Assembly (NCBI GenBank): GCA_045589495.1 | Contig: JAZNPF010000048.1 | Coordinates: forward strand, 37,968-101,967 | DNA length: 64,000 bases | DNA from: SIG455 sp045589495 | GTDB lineage: Bacteria > Bacillota > Clostridia > UMGS1810 | Direction of reading: 5' to 3' | Part shown: positions 8,246 to 16,678 of the stretch, one piece after another | Layout of the letters: each line of letters starts with the position of its first letter | Numbering within the stretch: the first letter of the stretch is position 1 | The notes under the pieces: model-generated | The model's input: the letters and a program-made list of their open reading frames with translations, nothing else | Told to the model about the DNA's origin: nothing | The model's database searches: none | Program-made: the position numbers and the translations under genes

Positions 8246-9247
8246 TTATTTGTTTTCATTCATTTCGATAAGTTTCTGCGCAATCTGTACTGCGTTTGTT
8301 GCAGCGCCTTTTCTGATGTTATCTGCAACAACCCAGAGGTTCACACCGCTTTCAACACTTTCGTCACGTCTGATTCTGCCAACAAATACTTCGTTTTTGC
8401 CTTTGGCATCAACAGCCATTGGGTATACTGCATTTTTGATATCGTCCTGAACAACTAACCCTTCCATATCAGCAAGAACCTGTTTGAGTTCATCTAAATC
8501 AAAATCGTTATAGAATTCCACGTTGATAGATTCACTGTGGCAGTCAAAAACGGGAACACGAACAGTTGTAGCAGTAATCTTCATATCATCATCATGAAGG
8601 ATTTTACGTGTTTCGTTAACCATCTTCATTTCTTCTTTAGTATAACCATTATCTAAGAAAACATCAATCTGCGGCAAGCAGTTATTAGCAATCGGGTGAT
8701 TGAACTTTTTGGGTGCTTCGCCTTTGAGTCCGTTTTCCAAATCCATATATCCGCCCATACCTGCGCCGGAAACAGCCTGATATGTTGAATATACTACTCT
8801 TTTGATTTTATATTTATCGTGAAGTGCTTTCAATGGAACCATAGCCTGAATTGTAGAACAGTTGGGGTTTGCAATGATACCCTTGTTCCACGCGATATCC
8901 TCGGGGTTTACTTCAGGCACTACGAGGGGAACTTCAGGGTCCATTCTCCATGCGCTTGAGTTATCTATAACAACTACTCCCTTTGAAGCAGCGATGGGCG
9001 CAAATTTTTCACTTGTAGAACCGCCTGCTGAAAACAGTGCAATATCTATATCCTTATCAAATGAATTTTCTGTAAGTTCTTCAATAACATATTCCTTACC
9101 CATAAAAGTAACTTTAGAACCTGCACTGCGTGCTGACGCCATAAGATAATAATTTTCTACGGGCAGATTAACTTCCTCCAAAACTTTAAGGAATGTTCTT
9201 CCAACCATACCGGTTGCACCTACAACAGCAATGTTATATTTTTTCAT
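8246..9247 (-). CDS. asd: Aspartate-semialdehyde dehydrogenase
   Basis: 333 residues. Reduces aspartyl phosphate to aspartate semialdehyde, the branch point to DAP, threonine and methionine. It has the NADP-binding motif GATGMVG (10-16), catalytic Cys130 in NPNCST, and the downstream FDCHSESI segment with the catalytic His region. It is the first gene of asd-dapA-dapB-ACT-rseC, with a strong promoter directly upstream. No lysine riboswitch fits in the short leader (about 28 nt). Confidence 0.97.
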   Translation of the reverse strand: MKKYNIAVVGATGMVGRTFLKVLEEVNLPVENYYLMASARSAGSKVTFMGKEYVIEELTENSFDKDIDIALFSAGGSTSEKFAPIAASKGVVVIDNSSAWRMDPEVPLVVPEVNPEDIAWNKGIIANPNCSTIQAMVPLKALHDKYKIKRVVYSTYQAVSGAGMGGYMDLENGLKGEAPKKFNHPIANNCLPQIDVFLDNGYTKEEMKMVNETRKILHDDDMKITATTVRVPVFDCHSESINVEFYNDFDLDELKQVLADMEGLVVQDDIKNAVYPMAVDAKGKNEVFVGRIRRDESVESGVNLWVVADNIRKGAATNAVQIAQKLIEMNENK

Positions 9248-9281
9248 ATATTACCAATCCTTTCATACTTTCCTATTGTAT

Positions 9282-9310
9282 ATCATACCACTCCGCTCCC
9301 CATAAGTCAA
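9282..9310 (-). promoter_or_regulatory. Sigma-A promoter of the asd-dapAB operon
   Basis: On the minus strand, TTGACT (9310-9305), 17-nt spacer, TATGAT (9287-9282). Confidence 0.72.
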
Positions 9311-9360
9311 TAGCAGTTATATTAAAATCAAGTTAAAAAAACACCGTTTTCATTGACAAC

Positions 9361-9389
9361 TTGCATAGTTTTCTCTATTGTGGTATCAT
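9361..9389 (+). promoter_or_regulatory. Sigma-A promoter of the spoIID-like-queA-tgt unit
   Basis: TTGCAT, 17-nt spacer, TATCAT. It is divergent from the asd promoter about 50 bp away. A TTGACA at 9353 is 25 nt from the -10, too far to serve it. Confidence 0.55.
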
Positions 9390-9416
9390 AGAGTTATTGT
9401 AAAGTGAGGGATTATT

Positions 9417-10748
9417 TTGCGTAAACTTATACAGTTTTTTATTATATGTACAGTTTTGTTTTGCTTCCATACAACAATATATGCCGAAGACATTGCAATT
9501 GACACTATCAAAATAGGTCTTTTCTATGGCTCTTCCGCAAAAGAAAGTGTAGTCATAGGTTCTGAATCCGGATTTTATATGGGATATGAACAGGACGGAG
9601 AATTTGTCTGTGATGCTGAACTTACCGAAACAGAATTAACAGTAATTGCTGGTGATGGCACAGCTGTTGCAATCGGCACATACATATATCAGGCAGACCG
9701 GTTCCCCACCCTCTACCCAATCAGCGGGAATATTACCGTAGACGGAGTGGCATACAGAGGCGGCGTGCAGTTTAAACGGTTAAACGGCGGTCTGCTTACG
9801 GTTATAAATGTAGTCGATATAGAACAATATCTTTACAGCGTTATCGGAAAAGAAATGAGCCCCAGTTGGCATATAGAAGCATTAAAAGCCCAGGCAGTAT
9901 GCGCAAGAGGGTTTGCCATAAGCAATTATAACAAATTTGAAAAATACGGCTTTAATCTTGATACTACAACAACAAGCCAGGTTTATAAAGGCATTTCAAC
10001 AGAAAAGGAAAGCACAATACGTGCCGTAAACGAAACAAAAGGTCTTGTTTTAAAGCATGACGGAAAGATAATCCAGTCTATCTACTGTGCATCTATGGGC
10101 GGTGCAAGTGCAAACGCAGAGAACGTATGGGGAGGTTCATATCCTTACCTCGTAAGTGTTACAGACCCTTATGAAAATCCTGACGAAGCCACGCGGTACA
10201 GTTGGAGTGTTACCCTGACATCTGACGATATTAAAAATTGTCTTGCAAGTTCAGGTGTTGACATTGGCAACATAACATCTGTTGAAATTGTAAACCAGGA
10301 CAGTGCAGGATACGTAACAGAACTGCTCTTTACCGGAACAGACGGAACACACACGGCAAAGAAAAGCAGTTGCCGCACAATATTCGGCGGAAAACTCCAC
10401 AGCCAACGATATACACTTGCCAGAGGCGAAGAAACATATCCTGAAATCAGCATTATATCTTCATCCGGAATATCCCAAAAACCATTAAACGAAATATATA
10501 TTCAAGGAAAAGGGAAAGCAAGTGTACTGAACGTATTATCTTCTGTGCTTTCAAAGATATTTTCTGCACAATCAGGAAACGCAGTTGCATCCGGCGAGTA
10601 TACATTCAACGGAAACGGCTGGGGACATGGTGTAGGTATGAGCCAATGGGGCGCAAAAGCAATGGCGGACAAAGGCTTTACTTATGAAGATATCCTTACA
10701 TTCTACTATACCGGAACTTACCTTGAAAATGTAAACCAAGACAATTAG
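9417..10748 (+). CDS. SpoIID/LytB-domain secreted protein
   Basis: 443 residues from a TTG start preceded at 6 nt by GTGAGGG. A signal peptide (residues 1-22, ending near IYAED) is followed by the SpoIID catalytic-domain landmarks: LYSVIGKEMSPSW near 142-154, AQAVCARGFA near 162-171, and the terminal GWGHGVGMSQWGA at 401-413. SpoIID is a lytic transglycosylase that strips denuded glycan during spore engulfment. This gene is cotranscribed with queA/tgt and lacks the usual spoIID neighbours, so it may be a vegetative LytB-type paralogue. Confidence 0.9.
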   Translation: MRKLIQFFIICTVLFCFHTTIYAEDIAIDTIKIGLFYGSSAKESVVIGSESGFYMGYEQDGEFVCDAELTETELTVIAGDGTAVAIGTYIYQADRFPTLYPISGNITVDGVAYRGGVQFKRLNGGLLTVINVVDIEQYLYSVIGKEMSPSWHIEALKAQAVCARGFAISNYNKFEKYGFNLDTTTTSQVYKGISTEKESTIRAVNETKGLVLKHDGKIIQSIYCASMGGASANAENVWGGSYPYLVSVTDPYENPDEATRYSWSVTLTSDDIKNCLASSGVDIGNITSVEIVNQDSAGYVTELLFTGTDGTHTAKKSSCRTIFGGKLHSQRYTLARGEETYPEISIISSSGISQKPLNEIYIQGKGKASVLNVLSSVLSKIFSAQSGNAVASGEYTFNGNGWGHGVGMSQWGAKAMADKGFTYEDILTFYYTGTYLENVNQDN

Positions 10749-10759
10749 GAGAGATTTAC

Positions 10760-11785
10760 TTGAAAACATCTGATTTTTACTATGACTTACCGCCCGAACT
10801 TATTGCCCAGACACCGCTTGAAGACAGAAGTTCATCACGTCTTTTAGTGCTTGGCAAAGAAACGGGCAAAATCGAGCACAAACATTTTTATGATATTGAA
10901 AATATGCTTGGCTATGGCGATTGCCTTGTACTCAACGACACTCGTGTTCTCCCTGCAAGGTTGTATGGCACAAAGGAAGGCACCGGCGGAAAGATTGAAT
11001 TTCTGCTTTTGAATCGTATTGACCGTGACAAATGGGAAGTAATTCTAAAACCGGGCAGAAAAGCAAAACCCGGTGCAAAATTTGTATTTGGAAGCGGATT
11101 GCTTAAAGCAGAGATTATTGAAACTGTAAACGACGGCAACAGAATTGTAGAGTTTTCATACGACGGCGTATTTGAAAATATTCTTGACCAACTAGGCGAA
11201 ATGCCCCTGCCACCGTATATAACAGAAAAACTTCAGGACAAAGAACGTTATCAGACAGTATATTCCAAAAACGACGGCAGTGCCGCAGCACCTACGGCAG
11301 GTCTGCATTTTACAAACGAACTTTTAAAACGTATTGCAGATAAAGGCATAAAAATTGCTTACGTCACACTCCACGTGGGGCTTGGTACATTCCGTCCGGT
11401 AAAGGTGGACGATGTGGAAAACCACAAAATGCACTCTGAATTTTACATTATGACAGAAGAAACTGCAAACATTATAAACGAAACAAAAAAATCCGGAGGC
11501 AGAGTTATTTCCGTCGGCACAACATCTTCAAGAGTGCTTGAAACAATCGCAGATGAAAACGGATTTGTCAAAGCACAGACTGGATGGACAGATATATTTA
11601 TATATCCACCATATAAATTCAAAACAGTTGATGCACTCATTACGAACTTTCATCTGCCCGAATCAACTTTGCTTATGCTTGTAAGTTCACTCGCAGGAAG
11701 CGAAAATATCCGAAAATCATACGAAGAAGCCGTTAATGAAAGATACAGATTTTTCAGTTTTGGCGATGCGATGTTTATACAATAA
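10760..11785 (+). CDS. queA: S-adenosylmethionine:tRNA ribosyltransferase-isomerase
   Basis: 341 residues. Transfers and isomerises the ribosyl part of SAM onto preQ1-modified tRNA to give epoxyqueuosine. Family landmarks are present: FYYDLPPELIAQTPL at the N-terminus, LPARLYGTK near 68-76, APTAGLHFT near 176-184 and HVGLGTFRPV near 203-212. The start is TTG at 10760, with AGGAGAG just upstream, 12 nt after the previous stop. It is followed by tgt, its usual partner. Confidence 0.96.
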   Translation: MKTSDFYYDLPPELIAQTPLEDRSSSRLLVLGKETGKIEHKHFYDIENMLGYGDCLVLNDTRVLPARLYGTKEGTGGKIEFLLLNRIDRDKWEVILKPGRKAKPGAKFVFGSGLLKAEIIETVNDGNRIVEFSYDGVFENILDQLGEMPLPPYITEKLQDKERYQTVYSKNDGSAAAPTAGLHFTNELLKRIADKGIKIAYVTLHVGLGTFRPVKVDDVENHKMHSEFYIMTEETANIINETKKSGGRVISVGTTSSRVLETIADENGFVKAQTGWTDIFIYPPYKFKTVDALITNFHLPESTLLMLVSSLAGSENIRKSYEEAVNERYRFFSFGDAMFIQ

Positions 11786-11798
11786 CAGGAGATTATTT

Positions 11799-12929
11799 AT
11801 GTTTAAACTATTAACAACAGACGGACTTGCCCGCAGAGGTGAGTTCACAACAGTTCATGGAACGGTACAGACACCGGTTTTTATGAATGTCGGCACACTT
11901 GCCGCAATAAAAGGTGCAGTTTCCACAACAGATTTAAAAGACGTCGGATGTCAGGTGCAACTTTCAAACACATATCATCTGCACGTGCGTCCCGGTGATG
12001 ACGTTGTATATGATATGGGCGGTCTGCACAAGTTTATGAACTGGGACAGACCAATTCTAACCGACAGCGGCGGATTTCAGGTATTCTCACTTGCAGGGCT
12101 ACGCAAAATCAAAGAAGAGGGTGTATATTTTTCCTCTCACGTGGACGGAAGAAAGATTTTTATGGGACCTGAAGAAAGTATGCAAATTCAGTCAAACCTT
12201 GCATCTACAATTGCAATGGCGTTTGACGAATGTGTGGCACTCCCTGCAAAATACGAATATGCAAAAGCATCACACGAACGCACTATACGTTGGCTGGAGC
12301 GTTGCAAAGCGGAAATGGCAAAACTTAATGCATCGGACAAAACAATAAACAAAAACCAGATGCTTTTCGGCATAAATCAGGGTGCAACATTTGACGATTT
12401 ACGTATAGAAAATATGCAGGCAATCGCAAAACTTGACCTTGACGGATATGCAGTTGGCGGTCTTGCAGTTGGCGAAACGCACGAAGAGATGTATCATGTT
12501 TTAGATGTGGTTGTTCCGCACGCACCAGAAAACAAGCCGCGCTATCTTATGGGCGTGGGCACACCTGCTAATATTTTAGAAGCAGTTGACAGAGGCATAG
12601 ATTTCTTTGACTGCGTTATAGCAAGTCGAAACGCACGCCATGCAAATTTGTTTACAGAAAACGGGTATATGAATCTGCTCAACAAAAAGTATGAGCGCGA
12701 CCCCCTTCCAATAGACCCTGAATGTACATGTCCTGCCTGCAGAAACTATTCAAGAGCGTATATACGTCACTTATTCAAAGCAGGCGAGATGCTTGCAATG
12801 CGTCTTTGTGTACTTCACAATCTGCATTTTTACAACAAAATGATGGCAGACATACGTTCAGCCATAGAAGACGGAAGATATAAACAATTCAAAGAAGAAA
12901 AAATCGAAAAATATACACGCAGACTTTAA
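11799..12929 (+). CDS. tgt: tRNA-guanine transglycosylase
   Basis: 376 residues from the ATG at 11799 (CAGGAG upstream; an earlier in-frame ATG lies inside queA). Exchanges guanine-34 for preQ1 in GUN-anticodon tRNAs, the step before QueA. The active-site Asp89 lies in LTDSGGFQ, with the GGLAVGE loop near 223-229. The zinc site is Cys309, Cys311, Cys314 and His340. It lies 13 nt after queA and is followed by a perfect terminator. The preQ1 synthesis genes are not in the window. Confidence 0.97.
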   Translation: MFKLLTTDGLARRGEFTTVHGTVQTPVFMNVGTLAAIKGAVSTTDLKDVGCQVQLSNTYHLHVRPGDDVVYDMGGLHKFMNWDRPILTDSGGFQVFSLAGLRKIKEEGVYFSSHVDGRKIFMGPEESMQIQSNLASTIAMAFDECVALPAKYEYAKASHERTIRWLERCKAEMAKLNASDKTINKNQMLFGINQGATFDDLRIENMQAIAKLDLDGYAVGGLAVGETHEEMYHVLDVVVPHAPENKPRYLMGVGTPANILEAVDRGIDFFDCVIASRNARHANLFTENGYMNLLNKKYERDPLPIDPECTCPACRNYSRAYIRHLFKAGEMLAMRLCVLHNLHFYNKMMADIRSAIEDGRYKQFKEEKIEKYTRRL

Positions 12930-12932
12930 TTT

Positions 12933-12966
12933 AAAAAGGAACGGATTTTAAATCCGTTCCTTTTTT
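12933..12966. terminator. Bidirectional terminator between tgt and the HAD gene
   Basis: Perfect inverted repeat with arms AAAAAGGAACGGATTT and AAATCCGTTCCTTTTT. It includes the last codons and stop of the minus-strand HAD gene. Confidence 0.88.
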
Positions 12967-13613
12967 GCAATGTTTAATATTTCTTTTGCATCATCAATTA
13001 TAACATCGGCACCTGCTGATGTTAATTCTGCTTCATCGCGGAACCCCCAAAGGACACCTACTGCAAACAAATCTGCATTTTTGCCAGTTGCAATATCCAC
13101 TTTGGTATCTCCCACAAATATTGCCTCATCTTTATTTACACCGAGTTCTTTCATAATTTCAAAAACTGCCGCCGGGTCCGGTTTTAAAGGCACACCGTCA
13201 ATACCGCCACGAACAAGGTCAAACGTATCATCACCAAAAACTTTACCCACTACATCAACGGTTGCAAAATGCGGCTTGTTAGAGAGCACCGCAGTTTTAT
13301 AACCTTGTTCTTTAAGAGATTTAAGCATATCTACAATGCCGTCATACGGTGCTGTAAGATAAAGAGTGTCACCATCATAAAGTTTATTATATAGCGAAAA
13401 AACTTTTTTAAACTCATCGTCCGTCCAGTCACGAGTATAACTCATGGCACGTTCAATGAGCAATTTTGCACCGTTACCCACAAAATGCTTGTATTTATCC
13501 ACAGGAACTGCGTTGAATCCGTATTTTTCAAGTGCAGTATTGCAATAATATTCTATAGTATTGATTGTATTTAAAAGTGTTCCATCAAGGTCAAATATAA
13601 CTGCTTTTATCAT
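12948..13613 (-). CDS. HAD-superfamily phosphatase, phosphoglycolate-phosphatase-like
   Basis: 221 residues. HAD motif I is FDLDGTLLNT (7-16), motif II VLSNKPH near 111-117, motif III Lys in PLKPDP near 143-148, and motif IV FVGDTKVDI near 167-175. The cap domain is the helical type of the Gph/PpaX group. These remove phosphate from small metabolites (phosphoglycolate, pyrophosphate or sugar phosphates). AAGGAG precedes the ATG. The last codons and the stop lie inside the shared terminator. The exact substrate is not readable from sequence. Confidence 0.85.
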   Translation of the reverse strand: MIKAVIFDLDGTLLNTINTIEYYCNTALEKYGFNAVPVDKYKHFVGNGAKLLIERAMSYTRDWTDDEFKKVFSLYNKLYDGDTLYLTAPYDGIVDMLKSLKEQGYKTAVLSNKPHFATVDVVGKVFGDDTFDLVRGGIDGVPLKPDPAAVFEIMKELGVNKDEAIFVGDTKVDIATGKNADLFAVGVLWGFRDEAELTSAGADVIIDDAKEILNIAKKERI

Positions 13614-13680
13614 TTTATTCTCCTTAAATGCATAATTTTACAATATAATTATACATCTTACAAATCGGTTGTCAATAGAA

Positions 13681-13720
13681 AAAACAAAACCTTTCAAAAA
13701 GGTTTGAAAGGCTTTGTTTT
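13681..13720 (-). terminator. Terminator of the small gene at 13723
   Basis: Hairpin with arms AAAACAAAGCCTTTC and GAAAGGTTTTGTTTT (one G-T pair), followed on the minus strand by a T-run. It ends just 2 nt after the stop codon of the small gene. Confidence 0.75.
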
Positions 13721-13722
13721 AG

Positions 13723-13977
13723 TTAATGACTTTCTTTTTTTAAGGGTTCTTTTCTACGGTAACTGTATACACTGTCGTATATTTCCTGGATATCTTTTGT
13801 AACAGGCGCTGTTTGTATCAATCCCGTACATTCCGTTGCTGAAGCGGTACTGCCCGGCAAAAAATCGGGAAACAATCGTCCGTCGCCGAGTTCATCATCA
13901 TAAGAATCCGTCACATTTTCATTATTGAAAAAGGTTTTGTCATTCTCGCCCCATTTATATTTTCCTGCTTCGCTCAC
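13723..13977 (-). CDS. Small acidic hypothetical protein
   Basis: 84 residues from GTG 13977, preceded at 9 nt by GGGGG; an in-frame TTG three codons earlier directly abuts the G-run and is less likely. The protein is hydrophilic and acidic, rich in Asp/Glu/Asn, with Tyr-Ser-Tyr-Arg-Arg near the C-terminus and no membrane segment. I recognise no family. A terminator directly after the stop supports a real gene. The promoter is not clear, so it might use a sporulation sigma factor; that is speculation. Confidence 0.55.
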   Translation of the reverse strand: MSEAGKYKWGENDKTFFNNENVTDSYDDELGDGRLFPDFLPGSTASATECTGLIQTAPVTKDIQEIYDSVYSYRRKEPLKKESH

Positions 13978-14047
13978 TTTTTTCAACCCCCGAAAATATT
14001 GTGTGCCGTGAGCATTTTTTTATTAAAGCAATTTTTGTCATATATAA

Positions 14048-14102
14048 AAAAGAAGTGACCTTTGATTACTTTTATTTTTTTCGTAATCAAAGGTCACTTC
14101 TG
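14048..14102 (-). terminator. Long perfect hairpin terminating the interrupted small gene
   Basis: Arms of about 19 bp, AGAAGTGACCTTTGATTAC and GTAATCAAAGGTCACTTCT, enclose a 13-nt loop. The minus-strand read ends in CTTTTTT. It lies about 20 nt after the stop of the 14123-14407 gene. Confidence 0.8.
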
Positions 14103-14122
14103 TTCACTTTTGAAATCTAGTT

Positions 14123-14407
14123 TCACTGTATTACCTCACTTTCCCTGACTATCAATTGCCGCATTTCCAAGCCCCTTTTTCCAAGCACATAAATCTTAAT
14201 TTTCTCTAGCGAGAACAACCTGATGCTGTTTGTTATGGTATGCTGCAAATGAAGTGTTTTGACTTTTAATGAAATTTTGATTTGAACGGGTTTTGTTTCT
14301 CCTTTTACATAATATATATTCAACGTTACACCGTCGTGTTTTACTGCTTGAATGTTCAAATCATCATTTAAACTCTCATATAAAAGTCTGAAGTTTTAGA
14401 TTCTCAT
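14123..14407 (-). pseudogene. Small unknown gene interrupted by a stop at codon 4
   Basis: An ATG at 14407 stands 9 nt behind AAGGAAGG and behind a textbook promoter, but reads ATG AGA ATC TAA. The same frame then stays open for 90 more codons to a stop at 14123, giving a plausible soluble protein (LYESLNDDLN, then VTLNIYYVKGE, rich in Lys, Ile and Leu). A TTG at 14359 could restart, but has no good site. I recognise no family. Either a recent nonsense mutation or sequencing error inactivated it, or translation begins internally. The intact promoter and terminator suggest the damage is recent. Confidence 0.55.
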
Positions 14408-14435
14408 TGGACTCTACCTTCCTTTCTTCAACTAT

Positions 14436-14464
14436 AGTATATCAAACGCTAACGCAATTTTCAA
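14436..14464 (-). promoter_or_regulatory. Sigma-A promoter of the interrupted small gene
   Basis: On the minus strand, TTGAAA (14464-14459), 17-nt spacer, TATACT (14441-14436), about 30 nt before the ATG at 14407. The stretch from 14465 to 14586 holds nothing recognisable. Confidence 0.7.
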
Positions 14465-14586
14465 TTGATAAATTATGAAAATTAAAATACAGTTTTTTAT
14501 GGAAATAGCAGATTTTACATACCACTTTTTAAAAAAGTATTTACAAGGCTAATATATCCGTGATATAATAGATTTATGGTTGTGTT

Positions 14587-14625
14587 AAAAAATGGCATCA
14601 AACGAAATCGTTTGATGCCATTTTT
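14587..14625 (-). terminator. Terminator of the ferritin/VIT operon
   Basis: Perfect stem, AATGGCATCAAACG with CGTTTGATGCCATT and a 4-nt loop. T-runs exist on both sides; it lies 14 nt after the stop of the minus-strand VIT gene. Confidence 0.85.
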
Positions 14626-14638
14626 ATTTTTTATAATA

Positions 14639-15520
14639 TTATAAATCAACACCGAGGAAATGTTTTGCAAGAATACCCACAAAGAAAGATATAACCGCAA
14701 CACCAACACTTATTAAAGTCATCTCCAAAAACTTAGGTTTGAATTTTTCGCCCTGCGCAACAGATATGTAATATGTAAATCCTGCAATAATCAAAATAAC
14801 AATTCCTATCATCAAAAACAGCGCCACCATATACTGACTGTTACTCATCAAAAGATACGGCAAAATCAAAAGTGCCACAGTTATCAGATACGCAACTCCT
14901 GTATAGCAGCACGATTTGAACGCATCATTCCTGCCCTCGCTTTTAGCCGCAAGAAACTCACTTGATGCCATCGAAAAAGTTGCCGAAATACCCATAATAA
15001 GCCCTGACAGTGCAATAAGGCGTGTGTTCTGCATAGCAAATGTAAATCCGGCAAGCGAACCGGTAAGTTCAACAAGTGCATCGTTCATACCAAGAACCAT
15101 ACTTCCCACATACTGAAGACGTTCTTCATCAAGCATCTGAAGAAGTGTCGCTTCGTGTTCTTCTTCGTCCGCTTTTATACGCGCACTCTCTTCAATCTCA
15201 TGAGCAAGAATTTCGTATTCTTTTTGCGCTATCTCTTCGCCGTTTTCCATAAGTTTAACTGCAAATGTAAAACCAAAAATACGCGCAATGAATTTAAATT
15301 TGAATATTTTACGTTTCTCTGGTTTAAGTTCTTTGCCTGTGTAATTTTTCCAAATTTCGTAATGCGCTCTTTCCTCTGCAGAAAGGCGAAGCAATGTTTG
15401 TTTGTTATTATCACCTTTTGCAAACTTTGCAATTTCTGCATAAATCATGCTTTCTGTAAGTTCGTTCTGCTGCATTCGGCATATAATATCCATAGCCTTT
15501 TTTGAAATTTCTTTAACCAT
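14639..15520 (-). CDS. Ferritin-like / VIT1-CCC1 family membrane iron (or manganese) exporter, MbfA type
   Basis: 293 residues from ATG 15520, where GAGGTGATGAAA gives the best ribosome site. Residues 1 to about 130 form a rubrerythrin-like helical domain with paired Glu/His ligands (AEERAHYEIW; later EIEESARI and EEEHE). Residues 135-293 are a VIT1/CCC1 membrane domain with GMNDALVELTGSLAGF and five predicted helices. The fusion resembles membrane-bound ferritin MbfA, which exports iron or manganese. It starts 10 nt after the 1-phosphofructokinase-like gene and shares its promoter. Confidence 0.88.
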   Translation of the reverse strand: MVKEISKKAMDIICRMQQNELTESMIYAEIAKFAKGDNNKQTLLRLSAEERAHYEIWKNYTGKELKPEKRKIFKFKFIARIFGFTFAVKLMENGEEIAQKEYEILAHEIEESARIKADEEEHEATLLQMLDEERLQYVGSMVLGMNDALVELTGSLAGFTFAMQNTRLIALSGLIMGISATFSMASSEFLAAKSEGRNDAFKSCCYTGVAYLITVALLILPYLLMSNSQYMVALFLMIGIVILIIAGFTYYISVAQGEKFKPKFLEMTLISVGVAVISFFVGILAKHFLGVDL

Positions 15521-15530
15521 TTTCATCACC

Positions 15531-16460
15531 TCATATACAATTATTTATTTCAATTTCGTTTTTTAAATTGACAATATCGGCTTTATCAGGCGGGGTTGTA
15601 CCCTCTGTCATACACGCAGCCGTACCGAATGATGCAGCAAGTTTTAATGTTTCATCTGTATCTGCTTTCATTGACATTCCGGCAACAAATCCGGCTATAA
15701 GGCTATCTCCGGCACCTATGGTTGAAACGGGGGATATCTGAGGAACCGTAATATTGAATATTCCGTTCATCCCTCCATAAACAAATCCCTTATCTCCAAG
15801 TGATACTATAATATTTTCAGCACAATGCCCGTTCAGTTTGCTTACTGCTGCAACCGCATCGTCAACCGTTTTTATATCATATCCCATAAGGTCGGATATT
15901 TCCTGTTCATTCGGTTTGATTAAAAATGGTTTCAGTTCTGCAAGGTCTTCCAATCTAAATGAATTGCAATCCACAATAAGTTTTGCACCGAGTGATTTTA
16001 TTCTTTTAAGCATTTCAATTGCATCACGGGTTGTAATCCCCTTACACAATCTTCCCGTAAATGTAATCAGCAAGTCATCACATTTTTCGGTTTCAATTGT
16101 TTTATAAACACTATCTAAAATTTCTTTATCAATGCTGAACCCTTCAAAACTTATCCTTGTTTCTTTTCCTGAAGAATGAATGGTTATATTTTCTCTTATT
16201 CTGCCGTCAGCCATTATGGGAATACAAGCAACAGACTCATTTTTTACACCTGTCAAAAACTCTTCTGCCCCTGATTTTCCAAGAACACACAAAGCCGTAT
16301 TTTCAACACCGAAAGAAGTAAGTGCGCGCGAAATATTGATTCCTTTGCCGCCAGCGTGTTTAACAAAAGAAGAAACATAATTTTCTTTATAAAGTTGCAT
16401 ATTTTCAATGTTACAATGAACATCAAATGCAGGATTAAGCGTAATTGTTATTATTTTCAT
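15531..16460 (-). CDS. PfkB-family hexose kinase, 1-phosphofructokinase / tagatose-6-phosphate kinase type
   Basis: 309 residues from ATG 16460. ITLNPAFDV at the N-terminus and HAGGKGINISRAL (about 38-50) are characteristic of FruK/LacC kinases. The ATP-site anion hole STIGAGDSLIAGF lies near residue 250, with the catalytic Asp. It phosphorylates fructose-1-phosphate or tagatose-6-phosphate. No fructose PTS or tagatose genes are adjacent; the next gene is an iron exporter, so the substrate is uncertain. It has a leader of about 90 nt with no recognised riboswitch. Confidence 0.85.
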   Translation of the reverse strand: MKIITITLNPAFDVHCNIENMQLYKENYVSSFVKHAGGKGINISRALTSFGVENTALCVLGKSGAEEFLTGVKNESVACIPIMADGRIRENITIHSSGKETRISFEGFSIDKEILDSVYKTIETEKCDDLLITFTGRLCKGITTRDAIEMLKRIKSLGAKLIVDCNSFRLEDLAELKPFLIKPNEQEISDLMGYDIKTVDDAVAAVSKLNGHCAENIIVSLGDKGFVYGGMNGIFNITVPQISPVSTIGAGDSLIAGFVAGMSMKADTDETLKLAASFGTAACMTEGTTPPDKADIVNLKNEIEINNCI

Positions 16461-16552
16461 ATTTAACTCTTTCTTTTTTAATATTATGCTTGTGATATCT
16501 TTACAAAAAAGATGATTTCCGCATTTCTTTAAAATAAGCACATAACATTTTT

Positions 16553-16582
16553 ATTATATCACTAAAAAAAGAAAAATGTCAA
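16553..16582 (-). promoter_or_regulatory. Sigma-A promoter of the pfkB-VIT unit
   Basis: On the minus strand, TTGACA (16582-16577), 18-nt spacer, TATAAT (16558-16553). Confidence 0.75.
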
Positions 16583-16625
16583 TTTTTAGTTTATTTTCTT
16601 GTAATTTCTTTTTTTGCGCACAAAA

Positions 16626-16665
16626 ATATGCATCCTCAAAAGTTGTTAACTTTCAAGGATGCATA
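16626..16665 (-). terminator. Terminator of the small helical-protein gene
   Basis: Stem ATATGCATCCT...AGGATGCATAT with a longer imperfect extension around GTTAAC, followed on the minus strand by TTTTTG. Located 14 nt after the stop at 16679. Confidence 0.78.
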
Positions 16666-16678
16666 TACTTTAATTTTA

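Noticed and set aside
9248..9282. Lysine riboswitch before asd
   Set aside because: The promoter lies only about 35 nt before the gene, leaving no room for the aptamer.
14515..14709. A 64-codon minus-strand frame after the VIT gene
   Set aside because: It overlaps the 3' end of the VIT gene and the terminator hairpin and has no ribosome site.
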